NCBI GenBank assembly: GCA_046758845.1
Contig: JBHIBA010000026.1
Coordinates: forward strand, 1-27,871
Reading direction: 5' to 3'
DNA: 27,871 nucleotides
Source of the DNA: JBHIBA01 sp046758845
Lineage (GTDB): Bacteria; UBA8248; JACPRG01; G963555815
The position numbers and the translations under genes were made by a program. The notes under the pieces were generated by a model. That model saw only the letters and a program-made list of their open reading frames with translations. It ran no database searches and was not told the DNA's origin. Below are positions 1-7,681 of this stretch, one piece after another. Every line of letters begins with the position of its first letter. Position 1 is the first letter of the stretch.

Positions 1-530
1 TTCACGCGGGCGGGCCGTGATATTTTGAGTTCCACCCGCCCCGGCTCCTCACCGGGTTTCGCCGGAGGCATCCTGACGGTCCGGGTCTCCGTTGCGGGCG
101 GGACGATCTCGATTTTTCGGATGTTCCGTATCCACTCGGGTCCGCCGGCCGGCCGCACGGACTCGATACGCCTCACGATCTCCTCGGCCGTCGCGGCCTC
201 TCCCCCTGGAAGGGAAAGGGACGGGTCGGCCAGGAGGTAGGCCTCCTCGAAAATTTCCCAGCTCTTGGCCAGCCGGCCTCTGAAGCTGAGGTCGCGGTCG
301 CGGTCGATCAGTCCCTCGAAGACGAAGTTATTGATCGCGCTGCTGGCGGTGTCGGCGCTGAGGATGGGATTGAGGATCGAGGCGTCTCCGATGGAGCCCT
401 CGATGTACTGGGTGAGCCGCTTCGGGCTTCCCTTCGTCTGGTTGTCGTACGTCGGGACCCAGAAGAAGGATTGAAGCAGAAGGACGATGACCGCGATGGG
501 AAAGACGAGGAGGAACCGTTTTACCCACAT
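1..530 (-). CDS. ABC transporter solute-binding protein, family 5 (partial)
   Basis: This is the N-terminal ~176 residues of an extracytoplasmic solute-binding protein of the oligopeptide/dipeptide type (SBP_bac_5); the C-terminus lies beyond the left edge. It starts at ATG 530 with a short basic N-terminus and a hydrophobic segment (about residues 6-24, FLLVFPIAVIVLLLQSFFWV) that acts as a signal peptide or membrane anchor. The family landmark follows at about residues 46-92: a GDASILNPILSADTASS stretch, then FVFEGLIDRDRDL and LAKSWE. After LAKSWE the usual short strand is replaced by a longer charged stretch rich in Pro and Glu. Such proteins bind peptides or similar solutes outside the cytoplasmic membrane and deliver them to a permease; the substrate cannot be told from this fragment. 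It lies 72 bases downstream of secG, in the same direction. A possible Shine-Dalgarno GGGAG lies about 10 bases upstream of the start. The family call is secure; the function is generic. Confidence 0.8.
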   Translation of the reverse strand, partial: MWVKRFLLVFPIAVIVLLLQSFFWVPTYDNQTKGSPKRLTQYIEGSIGDASILNPILSADTASSAINNFVFEGLIDRDRDLSFRGRLAKSWEIFEEAYLLADPSLSLPGGEAATAEEIVRRIESVRPAGGPEWIRNIRKIEIVPPATETRTVRMPPAKPGEEPGRVELKISRPARV

Positions 531-602
531 CCGGGATTCGCTCCCTTCTGCACTGGCAAGAGCCCAGCGAAGCGAAGGATCAAGGAGCCCTGCTTTTCAG
601 GC

Positions 603-983
603 TCATCCCCCTCCCGCGGGTGTTTTTGTAGGGGAGCCGGGAGTTCGAGCCTTTCCCGAGGGCGCCTCCTCCGCCCCGCCCGGAGGAGCAGCAGGCCCGG
701 CGGGGGAGGTGGTCTCACGCACCACCGTCCCCGCCCCTTTCTTGGAAAAGTAAGGATGGGCCAGGGCAAGGGAGGTCAAGATGAAGACGATGGCCGCGCC
801 CGTCGTGAGCTTGCTCAGAAAACTGCCCGGCCCCCGGGCGCCGAACATCGTTTCGCTGGCGCCTCCGAAGGCCGCGCCCAAAGAGGCGCCTCTCCCGGTT
901 TGAAGCAGCACCACCAGGATGAGGAACAAGCCCACGACCACGTGAAAAGCGATGAGGCCGAATCTCAAAACGTCAGGTGTCAC
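603..983 (-). CDS. secG: Preprotein translocase subunit SecG
   Basis: SecG is the small accessory membrane subunit of the SecYEG channel and assists SecA-driven export across the inner membrane. The 126-residue product has the family layout: a first membrane helix (about residues 8-26), the conserved cytoplasmic loop with LLQTGRGASLGAAFGG and a FGARGPGSFLSKLT stretch, then a second helix (about residues 62-77). The tail after residue 80 is long, Pro/Gly/Ala-rich and low in complexity, which makes the protein longer than many SecG proteins. The start is GTG at 983, three bases after the tpiA stop, with GGGGGAAG as a ribosome site inside the end of tpiA. It closes the gap-pgk-tpiA-secG operon, a common bacterial arrangement. 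Confidence 0.93.
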   Translation of the reverse strand: MTPDVLRFGLIAFHVVVGLFLILVVLLQTGRGASLGAAFGGASETMFGARGPGSFLSKLTTGAAIVFILTSLALAHPYFSKKGAGTVVRETTSPAGPAAPPGGAEEAPSGKARTPGSPTKTPAGGG

Positions 984-986
984 GAT

Positions 987-1760
987 TCACTTCCCCCGGT
1001 AGCGGATGATGGGAAGAAAGGTCTCGGCCTTCAGGGAGGCTCCCCCCACCAACGCTCCGTCCACATCCGGTTGAGCCATGAGCGGTCCGATGTTCTCCGG
1101 ATTCACGCTCCCCCCATATTGTATCCGAAGTTCCGCCGCCGCGCCGGCGTCCACTTCACAGGCCAGCGTGGCGCGAATGAACGTGTGCATCTCCTGGGCC
1201 TGTTCCGGGGTGGCGTTCTCGCCGGTCCCGATGGCCCAAACCGGCTCATAGGCGATGATCATACGACGCAGGGCGGCGCCGTCGACCCCCTTGAGACACC
1301 CGGAAAGCTGGCGGGCCACGACGGAGGTCGCGCGATTGCCCTTGCGGGCCGAGGCGGATTCCCCCACACACACGATGGAGGTCAAGCCGGCCTTCAGGCA
1401 CGCGACGACCTTGCGGTTGATGAGGTCGTCCGATTCCCCCAGGTGAATCCGGCGCTCCGAATGGCCCAGGATGACGTAAGCGCAGCCCACGTCCAGGAGC
1501 ATGGCCGGCGAGACCATTCCGGTGAATGCGCCCTTCTCCTCCCACGCGGCGTCCTGGGCGCCGAGTGCGATGGGGCAGCCTTCGATGGCCTTGCTCACCC
1601 GCTCTAGGTATGGAAAGGGCGGGGCGAGAACCACATCCACGCCGTCCGGGGCCGATTCCTTCAATGCCTCGGCCAGGGCCTCGGCCAGGGCCAGGGCCTC
1701 GTCCGCGCTGGTGTTCATCTTCCAGTTGCCGGCGATGACCGGCCGCCGAGCGTCAGCCAC
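987..1760 (-). CDS. tpiA: Triosephosphate isomerase
   Basis: This enzyme interconverts dihydroxyacetone phosphate and glyceraldehyde 3-phosphate in glycolysis and gluconeogenesis in the cytoplasm. At 257 residues it is full length for the family. The catalytic residues are visible: Lys14 in AGNWKMN, His100 in VILGHSERR, and Glu172 in AYEPVWAIGTG. The phosphate-binding loops GGSVNPEN and ALVGGASL are near the C-terminus. The start is GTG at 1760. It lies inside the end of pgk, overlapping by 8 bases in a GTGGCTGA arrangement, which implies translational coupling. The stop is followed after three bases by the secG start. Confidence 0.97.
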   Translation of the reverse strand: MADARRPVIAGNWKMNTSADEALALAEALAEALKESAPDGVDVVLAPPFPYLERVSKAIEGCPIALGAQDAAWEEKGAFTGMVSPAMLLDVGCAYVILGHSERRIHLGESDDLINRKVVACLKAGLTSIVCVGESASARKGNRATSVVARQLSGCLKGVDGAALRRMIIAYEPVWAIGTGENATPEQAQEMHTFIRATLACEVDAGAAAELRIQYGGSVNPENIGPLMAQPDVDGALVGGASLKAETFLPIIRYRGK

Positions 1761-2982
1761 GTTGCGCCGCCTTTTTCAAAGCCGCCACGCCGGGCAACTC
1801 CTTCCCCTCAAGAAGTTCCAAGAACGCCCCGCCCCCGGTGGAGATGAACGACACTTTTTCTGCGGCGCCCGCGCGGTGAACGGCGAGATCGGTGTCCCCC
1901 CCGCCGATGAGGGTCGTTGCGCCCGAAGAAACCACCCTGTCCAGCATTTCGTACGTCCCCCGGCTGAAGGCGTCCATCTCGAAGACCCCCAGGGGGCCGT
2001 TCCACACGATGGTTTTGGCGTCCGCCAGGGCATCGGCGAACCGGGACACCGTCTTCGGGCCGACATCGAGCCCCATCCAATCGTCCCAGTTCTCAGGATT
2101 CTCTTCCAGGGCGATGGTCCGGTGGTCCGCATCGGGTGCGAACTTCTCCGCCGCCACGCAGTCCACAGGAAGGAGGATCTCGCAACCCCCCCCTTCAGCG
2201 GCGCGCAGCAACCGTAGGGCGGTCTCGATCATCTCGTGCTCCACCCGGGACTTTCCGACCTCTTTCCCCTGGGCCTTGAGGAAGGTGAAGGCCATCGCAC
2301 CGCCGATGAGAATCCGGTCCACGCGCCTCAGGAGGGATTCGATGACGCCCAGCTTGTCCGACACCTTGGCGCCGCCGAGGATGGCCACCACGGGGCGATC
2401 GGGGGCCTCCATCAGGCGGCCCAGGATCCGAAGCTCCCTGTCGAGCAAAAGGCCCGCCACGGCAGGCCGCAGATGATCGACGATGGCCACAACCGAGGCG
2501 TGGGCCCGGTGGGAGCAACCGAAGGCGTCGTTCACGTAGGCATCCGCCAGGGATGCGAGTTCCCGCGCGAAGCCCTCTTCGTCCTTCTCCTCGCCGGCGT
2601 GGAAGCGCAAGTTCTCCAGCATGAGGAATCCGGCCGGCCGGAGGCCTTCGGCCAGCGAGGCGGCTTCCTCTCCAATGCAGTCGGGCGCCAGGGGGACGTC
2701 CGCGCCCAGGAGTTCTCCCAAACGTCTCGCAACGGGCGCCAGTCCCAACGCGGGATCAGGCTTTCCCTTCGGGCGGCCCAGGTGCGAGGCCAGGATTACG
2801 CGCGCCCCTGAGGACCGAAGCCGCTCGAGTGTAGGCAAAACCGCGCGCACCCGGGTATCGTCGGTGATCCGCGGCCCCCCGCCTTCCCGGCTCAGGGGGA
2901 CGTTGAAGTCGCAACGCACGAATACGCGCTTTCCCCCGGCGTTCAGGCCGTCGAGCGTATTCCAAGAGGGCGGCTGGCTCAT
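1753..2982 (-). CDS. pgk: Phosphoglycerate kinase
   Basis: This enzyme transfers phosphate between 1,3-bisphosphoglycerate and ADP, giving 3-phosphoglycerate and ATP in the cytoplasm. The 409-residue protein is full length and has both domains. The N-terminal substrate domain shows VRCDFNVPLS and ASHLGRPKG. The C-terminal nucleotide domain shows GGAKVSDKLGVIESLL, WNGPLGVFE and the GGGDT loop. ATG 2982 lies 24 bases after the gap stop, with no strong Shine-Dalgarno site, so translation probably depends on read-through of ribosomes from gap. The 3' end overlaps tpiA by 8 bases. Confidence 0.97.
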   Translation of the reverse strand: MSQPPSWNTLDGLNAGGKRVFVRCDFNVPLSREGGGPRITDDTRVRAVLPTLERLRSSGARVILASHLGRPKGKPDPALGLAPVARRLGELLGADVPLAPDCIGEEAASLAEGLRPAGFLMLENLRFHAGEEKDEEGFARELASLADAYVNDAFGCSHRAHASVVAIVDHLRPAVAGLLLDRELRILGRLMEAPDRPVVAILGGAKVSDKLGVIESLLRRVDRILIGGAMAFTFLKAQGKEVGKSRVEHEMIETALRLLRAAEGGGCEILLPVDCVAAEKFAPDADHRTIALEENPENWDDWMGLDVGPKTVSRFADALADAKTIVWNGPLGVFEMDAFSRGTYEMLDRVVSSGATTLIGGGDTDLAVHRAGAAEKVSFISTGGGAFLELLEGKELPGVAALKKAAQRG

Positions 2983-3006
2983 GGGGTCGCAAGCCCGAAA
3001 GCAAAT

Positions 3007-4047
3007 TTACTTCTTCTTGATGGCTTTCCTTGCCCGGGCTTTTTTCCGGCCATTGACCACGAATTTCACCAGGTCCCGGACGCGACAGGAATAGCCCCAT
3101 TCGTTGTCGTACCAGGCGATGACCTTGACCTGGCGCCCTTCGAGGACCCGGGTGGAAGGGGCGTCTACGATGGAGGAGTGAGGATCGCCCAGGAAGTCCA
3201 CCGAAACCAGAGGCTGGTCGCAAACGTCCAGGATTCCTTTCAGTCTTCCTCGGGCCGCGCGGCGAAGGGCGTCGTTGACCCCCTGCTCGGTGGTTTCCTT
3301 CTCCAGTTCCGCGACAATGTCGATCACGGAAACGTCCGGGGTGGGCACGCGGATGGCCATCCCGTCGAGCTTGCCCTTGAGCTCGGGAACTACCAGGGTG
3401 ACGGCCTTGGCGGCGCCCGTGGTCGTCGGAATCATGGAAAGGGACGCGGCCCTGGCCCGCCGCTTGTCTTTGTGGGGGAGGTCCAGGATCCTTTGGTCGT
3501 TGGTGTAGGCGTGGGTGGTGGTCATGAGGCCGTGACGGACGCCGAAGGAGTCGTGGAGCACCTTGACCACCGGAGCCAGACAATTGGTGGTGCAGGACGC
3601 ATTGCTCACGATGTGATGGTTCCTGGCGTCGTAGTGGTCGTCGTTCACGCCCAGGACCAGGGTCACGTCGGGGTCTTTGGCCGGCGCGGTGATGATGACC
3701 TTCTTGGCGCCCGCCTTGAGATGTTTTGTGGCGCTTTGCCGGTCGGTGAAAAGACCCGTGGACTCGACCACCACCTCGACGCCCAGCCTCTTCCACGGCA
3801 GGTTGGCGGGGTCGCGTTCGGCCAGGACCAGGATCTTTTTGCCGTTGACGACCAGGGAGTCCTCCTTCGCCTCCACTTTTCCCTTGAACCGCCCGTGAAC
3901 CGAATCGTAGTTGAGCAGGTGCGCGAGTGTCTCCGCGTCCGTGATGTCGTTGACGGCGACGAACTGGAGGTCTCTGTCGTTGTAGGCGGCGCGGAAGAAA
4001 TTCCGGCCGATGCGACCGAATCCGTTAATACCGACACGAATTGGCAT
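3007..4047 (-). CDS. gap: Type I glyceraldehyde-3-phosphate dehydrogenase
   Basis: This enzyme oxidises glyceraldehyde 3-phosphate to 1,3-bisphosphoglycerate with NAD and phosphate in the cytoplasm. ATG 4047 is preferred over an in-frame codon 33 bases upstream because it gives the canonical N-terminus MPIRVGINGFGRIGRNFF, with GGGAG about 12 bases before it. The 346-residue product has the Rossmann GxGRIGR motif, Asp34 (AVND), which favours NAD, and the catalytic Cys152 in SNASCTTNCLAPV. The C-terminal WYDNEWGYS motif is present. The last dozen residues form a Lys/Arg-rich tail beyond the usual end. It is the first gene of the glycolytic operon; a promoter candidate lies at 4135-4162. Confidence 0.97.
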   Translation of the reverse strand: MPIRVGINGFGRIGRNFFRAAYNDRDLQFVAVNDITDAETLAHLLNYDSVHGRFKGKVEAKEDSLVVNGKKILVLAERDPANLPWKRLGVEVVVESTGLFTDRQSATKHLKAGAKKVIITAPAKDPDVTLVLGVNDDHYDARNHHIVSNASCTTNCLAPVVKVLHDSFGVRHGLMTTTHAYTNDQRILDLPHKDKRRARAASLSMIPTTTGAAKAVTLVVPELKGKLDGMAIRVPTPDVSVIDIVAELEKETTEQGVNDALRRAARGRLKGILDVCDQPLVSVDFLGDPHSSIVDAPSTRVLEGRQVKVIAWYDNEWGYSCRVRDLVKFVVNGRKKARARKAIKKK

Positions 4048-4134
4048 TGCGTGCAGGTCTCCCGAGAGTTTCTGCTTCAATAGCAGGAATTAGAATGAAA
4101 AATACAGGCTTACAGCCGATTTTTCAGACCTCAA

Positions 4135-4162
4135 ATTATATGTACCGCGTTTCACAAGTCAA
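4135..4162 (-). promoter_or_regulatory. Sigma70-like promoter for gap-pgk-tpiA-secG
   Basis: On the minus strand, TTGACT (4162-4157) and a perfect TATAAT (4140-4135) are separated by 16 bases. This leaves a leader of roughly 80 bases before the gap start at 4047. The stretch is AT-rich in an otherwise GC-rich window. It is the best-matching promoter seen here; the assignment is by sequence match only. Confidence 0.6.
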
Positions 4163-4250
4163 ATTTTGCAACGGGCGGCGATCTTCAACTCACCTGGACA
4201 TCAGCCCGCATATTTTTGGCATACCTTTAAGCGTTGCAAACTCCGACGCC

Positions 4251-4280
4251 TTGTTATACATTTACGTCAAAAAGTATCAT
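4251..4280 (+). promoter_or_regulatory. Weak promoter candidate for the Fic gene
   Basis: TTGTTA (4251-4256) and TATCAT (4275-4280) are 18 bases apart, about 40 bases before the Fic start codon. The match is modest and the surrounding DNA is AT-rich, where chance matches are common. It would be divergent from the gap promoter. Confidence 0.2.
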
Positions 4281-4322
4281 AGCTTCCGAGATAGCGAACC
4301 TAGGTATCGGTTGTGACGTGTC

Positions 4323-5510
4323 GTGATCCCAGATGATTTCACAGAGGGTCGAAGAGGCAGCCTAGTAAAGACGCCCCAGGGGTACTGGGCATTTGTGCCC
4401 GCTCCGTTGCCGCCGAGCTTCCAATGGAATGACGCGCTGGTCAGGGCCTTGTCAGCCGCAGACCAGGGACTCGGACGGCTCGCAGGCGTGGGACAGACAT
4501 TGGCAAACCCCCACTTGTTGATCCGGCCCTTCATCCGACGCGAGGCAGTGCTGTCGAGCCGAATCGAAAACACACAGGCTTCCTTGTCGGACCTGTTCTT
4601 GTTCGAGGCGGCCCCGTCGCTTCCACCCAGGGTACCCGACGTTCGAGAGGTGTCCAATTACATCGTCGCACTGGAGTACGGATTACACAGAGCGACGGAG
4701 TTGCCACTGAGCCTTCGTCTTCTCCGCGAAATGCACCAGCGGCTAATGGAAGGCGGGCGGGGGGAGCAGCAGGCACCGGGGAATTTCAGACGCACGCAGA
4801 ACTGGATCGGCCCGCCGGGATGTACGTTGGAGGACGCAGCGTTTGTGCCGCCGCCACCCCCGGAGATGAAGCAGGCGCTGGGTGATTTTGAGAAGTATTT
4901 CCACACCCCAAGTCCTCTGCCCCCGCTGGTGCGTCTTGCGATGATCCATTATCAGTTCGAGGCGATCCACCCATTCTTGGATGGCAACGGCCGTATCGGG
5001 CGGTTGCTCGTTACGCTGCTGCTCTGCCTTGAGGGTCTACTGCCTCAGCCTCTCTTGTATCTCAGCGCCTACTTCGAACGCCATCGTCAAGAGTACTATC
5101 AGCACTTGCTCGCCGTCAGCCAGGCGGGCCAATGGGCGGAATGGGTGACGTTTTTCCTTTCAGGTGTCACTGAGCAGGCTAGGGATGCGGTCGAGCGATC
5201 GGACCGTCTATTGGGGTTGCGAGAAGAGTTCCACGAGATGCTTCAAGCGGCACGGTCGTCTGCATTACAGCTCAAGCTGGTCGACCATCTGTTTAGCCAC
5301 CCGATGACCACCGTTCCCCTTGCCGCAAGGCTTCTCGAGGTAACCAACCGCTCCGCTCAGGGGAACATCAACAAACTGATCGATGCAGGGATCCTTCGAG
5401 AGGTAACGGGACGCAAGCGGAACCGGGTATTTGTGGCCGAGGAAATTCTTCGGGCAGTAGAAGACTCTCGAGGCGCCGCCGACAAAGTGAATCGAGAGCG
5501 CTCTGAATAG
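4323..5510 (+). CDS. Fic family protein (class II, N-terminal inhibitory helix)
   Basis: Fic enzymes usually transfer AMP from ATP to hydroxyl side chains of target proteins. The 395-residue protein has the Fic/DOC N-terminal region (GYWAFVPAPLPP near residue 20), then the inhibitory helix motif SSRIEN (residues 78-83, Glu82). The catalytic core motif HPFLDGNGRIGR follows at residues 216-227 with His216 intact, and a flap region GNFRRTQNWIG lies near 153-163. A C-terminal winged-helix-like segment (about 310-375) follows. With the inhibitory helix in the same chain it fits class II, which needs no separate antitoxin. The start is GTG 4323; an in-frame stop at 4314-4316 prevents a longer N-terminus, and no clear Shine-Dalgarno site is seen. 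It is the only plus-strand gene in the first 27 kb, stands alone between two minus-strand blocks, and is less GC-rich than its neighbours. I infer acquisition by transfer. Its target is unknown. Confidence 0.92.
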   Translation: MIPDDFTEGRRGSLVKTPQGYWAFVPAPLPPSFQWNDALVRALSAADQGLGRLAGVGQTLANPHLLIRPFIRREAVLSSRIENTQASLSDLFLFEAAPSLPPRVPDVREVSNYIVALEYGLHRATELPLSLRLLREMHQRLMEGGRGEQQAPGNFRRTQNWIGPPGCTLEDAAFVPPPPPEMKQALGDFEKYFHTPSPLPPLVRLAMIHYQFEAIHPFLDGNGRIGRLLVTLLLCLEGLLPQPLLYLSAYFERHRQEYYQHLLAVSQAGQWAEWVTFFLSGVTEQARDAVERSDRLLGLREEFHEMLQAARSSALQLKLVDHLFSHPMTTVPLAARLLEVTNRSAQGNINKLIDAGILREVTGRKRNRVFVAEEILRAVEDSRGAADKVNRERSE

Positions 5511-5586
5511 CTTCCCGGCTAAGCTCCTTCCACCCTTCCGGCAGCCAGTGCCCTTGTATTTGCGTGCGGCCCATCCGGGCAGCCCG

Positions 5587-6399
5587 CTACGGCGTTCGCG
5601 CGAGGGTATAGACGTGGACCTCTGTGGCCCCGGAGTCTTTCAGTGCCTTGGCGCAGGCGTCGGCGGTGGCGCCGGTGGTGAGGACATCGTCTACCAGGAG
5701 GACGCTCCGGCCCTCTACCCATTCCGGCTTGCGGACCAAGAAGGCGCCCCGGACGTTCGCCCACCTTTGAGGCCCGGTCAGCGTAGGCTGGGCGGCCTCC
5801 CAGCGCGTGCGCTCAAGGATGTAAGGCCAGGTCGAAAACCCGGCGCTTCGCCCTAAAGCCCGGGCCAGAAGCCAGGCCTGGTCAAAACCGCGTTCCCTGT
5901 ATCTCCGAGGGTGAAGCGGTACATGGGTCACGAGGTCAAACCCTTGACTGCGGAACCGGTCCGGAAAGTGATCGGCCAGCAGTTTCCCCAGGGCGCGGGC
6001 CAGGCCGCTGGTCCCGCCGAATTTGTACGTGTGGAGGATCTCCCTCAGCGAGCCCTCGTAGATGCTGGCCGCACGGGCGGAATCGAAGCGGGGCGATTTC
6101 TCCCTGCATCTTCCGCATTCGTGGCCGGGCGATTCCAAGAGGGCGAACTCCGAAGCGAACGGGACCCCGCAGCGGGGGCAGAAAGGCGGCTCTAAGAGGG
6201 CGATGGAGTCCCAGCACCCCCGGCAAACCCTGGAAGAGGCGGGGGCCGGCTTCACCTGCGAACCCAGGCCGGCCCCGCAGGCCGCACAGGATGGGGGCAA
6301 CAAAAGATCGAGGGCCCCGTTCAGGAGCCCTCGCAGGTTCTTCCAATCTAAGTGAATCGGCGGCTTCGGGACCCGAGCCAGCCAGGGACGGATCTCCAT
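5587..6399 (-). CDS. comF: ComF family phosphoribosyltransferase-like protein
   Basis: ComF-type proteins help uptake and processing of transforming DNA in competent bacteria, and related copies occur widely in bacteria not known to be competent. The N-terminal third has four CxxC pairs (Cys38/41, 59/62, 74/77, 95/98), a zinc-ribbon pattern. The C-terminal half is a phosphoribosyltransferase fold with the PRPP-binding loop VLLVDDVLTTGAT (residues 233-245) and the family motif HPRRYRERGFDQA near 163-175. The 270-residue length is normal to slightly long. ATG 6399 comes 8 bases after the xdhC stop, so the two are likely co-transcribed. No other competence gene is in the window. Confidence 0.9.
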   Translation of the reverse strand: MEIRPWLARVPKPPIHLDWKNLRGLLNGALDLLLPPSCAACGAGLGSQVKPAPASSRVCRGCWDSIALLEPPFCPRCGVPFASEFALLESPGHECGRCREKSPRFDSARAASIYEGSLREILHTYKFGGTSGLARALGKLLADHFPDRFRSQGFDLVTHVPLHPRRYRERGFDQAWLLARALGRSAGFSTWPYILERTRWEAAQPTLTGPQRWANVRGAFLVRKPEWVEGRSVLLVDDVLTTGATADACAKALKDSGATEVHVYTLARTP

Positions 6400-6407
6400 C
6401 CCCCGTC

Positions 6408-7559
6408 TCAGGCGACGTTTATTTGCTGGTCTTTGGCGAGCTTCATCAGCGCTGCGTTCTTGGGCTTGCCCGCCAGGTCCGGGTCCTTCATCAGGCTCTG
6501 TCTGCGCACCTGGATCAACTCCGCCACAATGGCCACGGCGATTTCCCCGGGGACGTCCGCGCCGATCTCAAGACCCATCGGCGCCCGGACGCGCTTGATG
6601 AATTCATCCCGGGAAACCCCCATTTTCTCTTCCAGCCGTCGGTAGGTGATGAGGATCTTCGTCCGGCTGCCGATCATCCCCAGGTAGCGGAAGGGCTTAT
6701 CCCACGCCCAGGCCAGGATGTCCTCGTCGTACTGGTGGCCCCGGGTGACGATGATGGCCAGATCGGTTTCGTCAATTTCCGGCATCGTGTCTTCGAGGTG
6801 CTCAAAATCCTCCACGACGATGAACTCTTCCACCTCGGGGAACCGCCCCTTGTTGGCGTACTGCTCGCGGTCCTCCACAATCACGATGCGGAAACCGGCG
6901 ACGTCCGCCACCTTGGCGATGTGCTTGGATACGTGTCCCCCGCCGAAGATGTAGAGCGTGGGTCGGGTGACGATGGGCTCCAGGAACACCTCCACCTTGA
7001 CGTCCGTGCCAGGTATCGTGAAGGTGCGGTTGGCAGGCTTTTCATTCCTGATGACCCCGGAGGCGGCCTGCAAGATCTCGGACTCGATCCCTTGGATGGA
7101 GCCCAGCTTGTCTCCCTCCCGGTAGACGAGCATGCGGTCATGCGGGCCGAGCGGTTTCCCGTCGCTGCGGCTGACCACGCTGGCCAGAACGGCCGAGCCG
7201 CCTTCGCCCCGGATGCGGACGATGTCGGACAAAAGCTCCGCGGGGTAATTCGATAACGGCTCGACCAGAACATCCACGATGCCGCCGCAGATGTGTCCGC
7301 TTTCTCCGGCTTCGGCCTCGGTGAGGTTGAAGCTGATCTTGGATGCGGTGCCATGACGCAGAACCCGCTTGGCCTCCGCCCAGACGTCCGCCTCCAGACA
7401 TCCGCCCCCCACCGTCCCTTTCATGGAGCCGTCTTTGTAGACGATCATCTTGGCGTCGGCGCTCATCGGGGCCGAACCCTTTCTCGCCACCACAGAGGCC
7501 ATGGCGCCGGCCTCGCCCTTTTCTTGAACTCCCTTGATTTCCTTGAAGATGTCGACCAT
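6408..7559 (-). CDS. xdhC: XdhC/CoxI family molybdenum hydroxylase accessory protein
   Basis: XdhC-type proteins bind molybdenum cofactor, help its sulfuration and insert it into xanthine dehydrogenase-like hydroxylases. The 383-residue product has the XdhC_CoxI domain (GSAPMSADAKM at 28-38, GTVGGGCLEAD at 48-58, CGGIVDVLVEP at 91-101). A Rossmann-type XdhC_C domain follows, with YIFGGGHVSKHIAKV near 203-217 and RYLGMIGSRTK at 291-301. The start at ATG 7559 is chosen over an upstream in-frame codon because GGAGGGACC lies directly before it, one of the best ribosome sites in the window. Downstream is comF (8 bases); upstream is yqeC after a 122-base gap. No hydroxylase subunit is in view, so the client is unknown. 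Confidence 0.9.
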   Translation of the reverse strand: MVDIFKEIKGVQEKGEAGAMASVVARKGSAPMSADAKMIVYKDGSMKGTVGGGCLEADVWAEAKRVLRHGTASKISFNLTEAEAGESGHICGGIVDVLVEPLSNYPAELLSDIVRIRGEGGSAVLASVVSRSDGKPLGPHDRMLVYREGDKLGSIQGIESEILQAASGVIRNEKPANRTFTIPGTDVKVEVFLEPIVTRPTLYIFGGGHVSKHIAKVADVAGFRIVIVEDREQYANKGRFPEVEEFIVVEDFEHLEDTMPEIDETDLAIIVTRGHQYDEDILAWAWDKPFRYLGMIGSRTKILITYRRLEEKMGVSRDEFIKRVRAPMGLEIGADVPGEIAVAIVAELIQVRRQSLMKDPDLAGKPKNAALMKLAKDQQINVA

Positions 7560-7681
7560 GGTCCCTCCGTTGTCGCCCCGGACGAGAACAGACACTCGCT
7601 GCGGCTCCCCCCGTCCTGCGGGGTGGGTCCTCCGGGACTCCAGCTTGAATCAAGTCGGAATGAACCGCTCATCGGGCTCGG

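Noticed and set aside
531..602. GGGCTC repeats between secG and the solute-binding protein as a terminator
   Set aside because: The repeats are direct rather than inverted and no T-run is present.
471..1607. Plus-strand open frame of about 378 codons across secG and tpiA
   Set aside because: It spans two real minus-strand genes and the gap between them, and is rich in Arg, Gly and Pro without any motif.
7560..7681. GC-rich hairpins between yqeC and xdhC as a terminator or molybdenum cofactor riboswitch
   Set aside because: Short stems such as CCCCG/CGGGG without a T-run, and I could not match the conserved elements of the Moco riboswitch.
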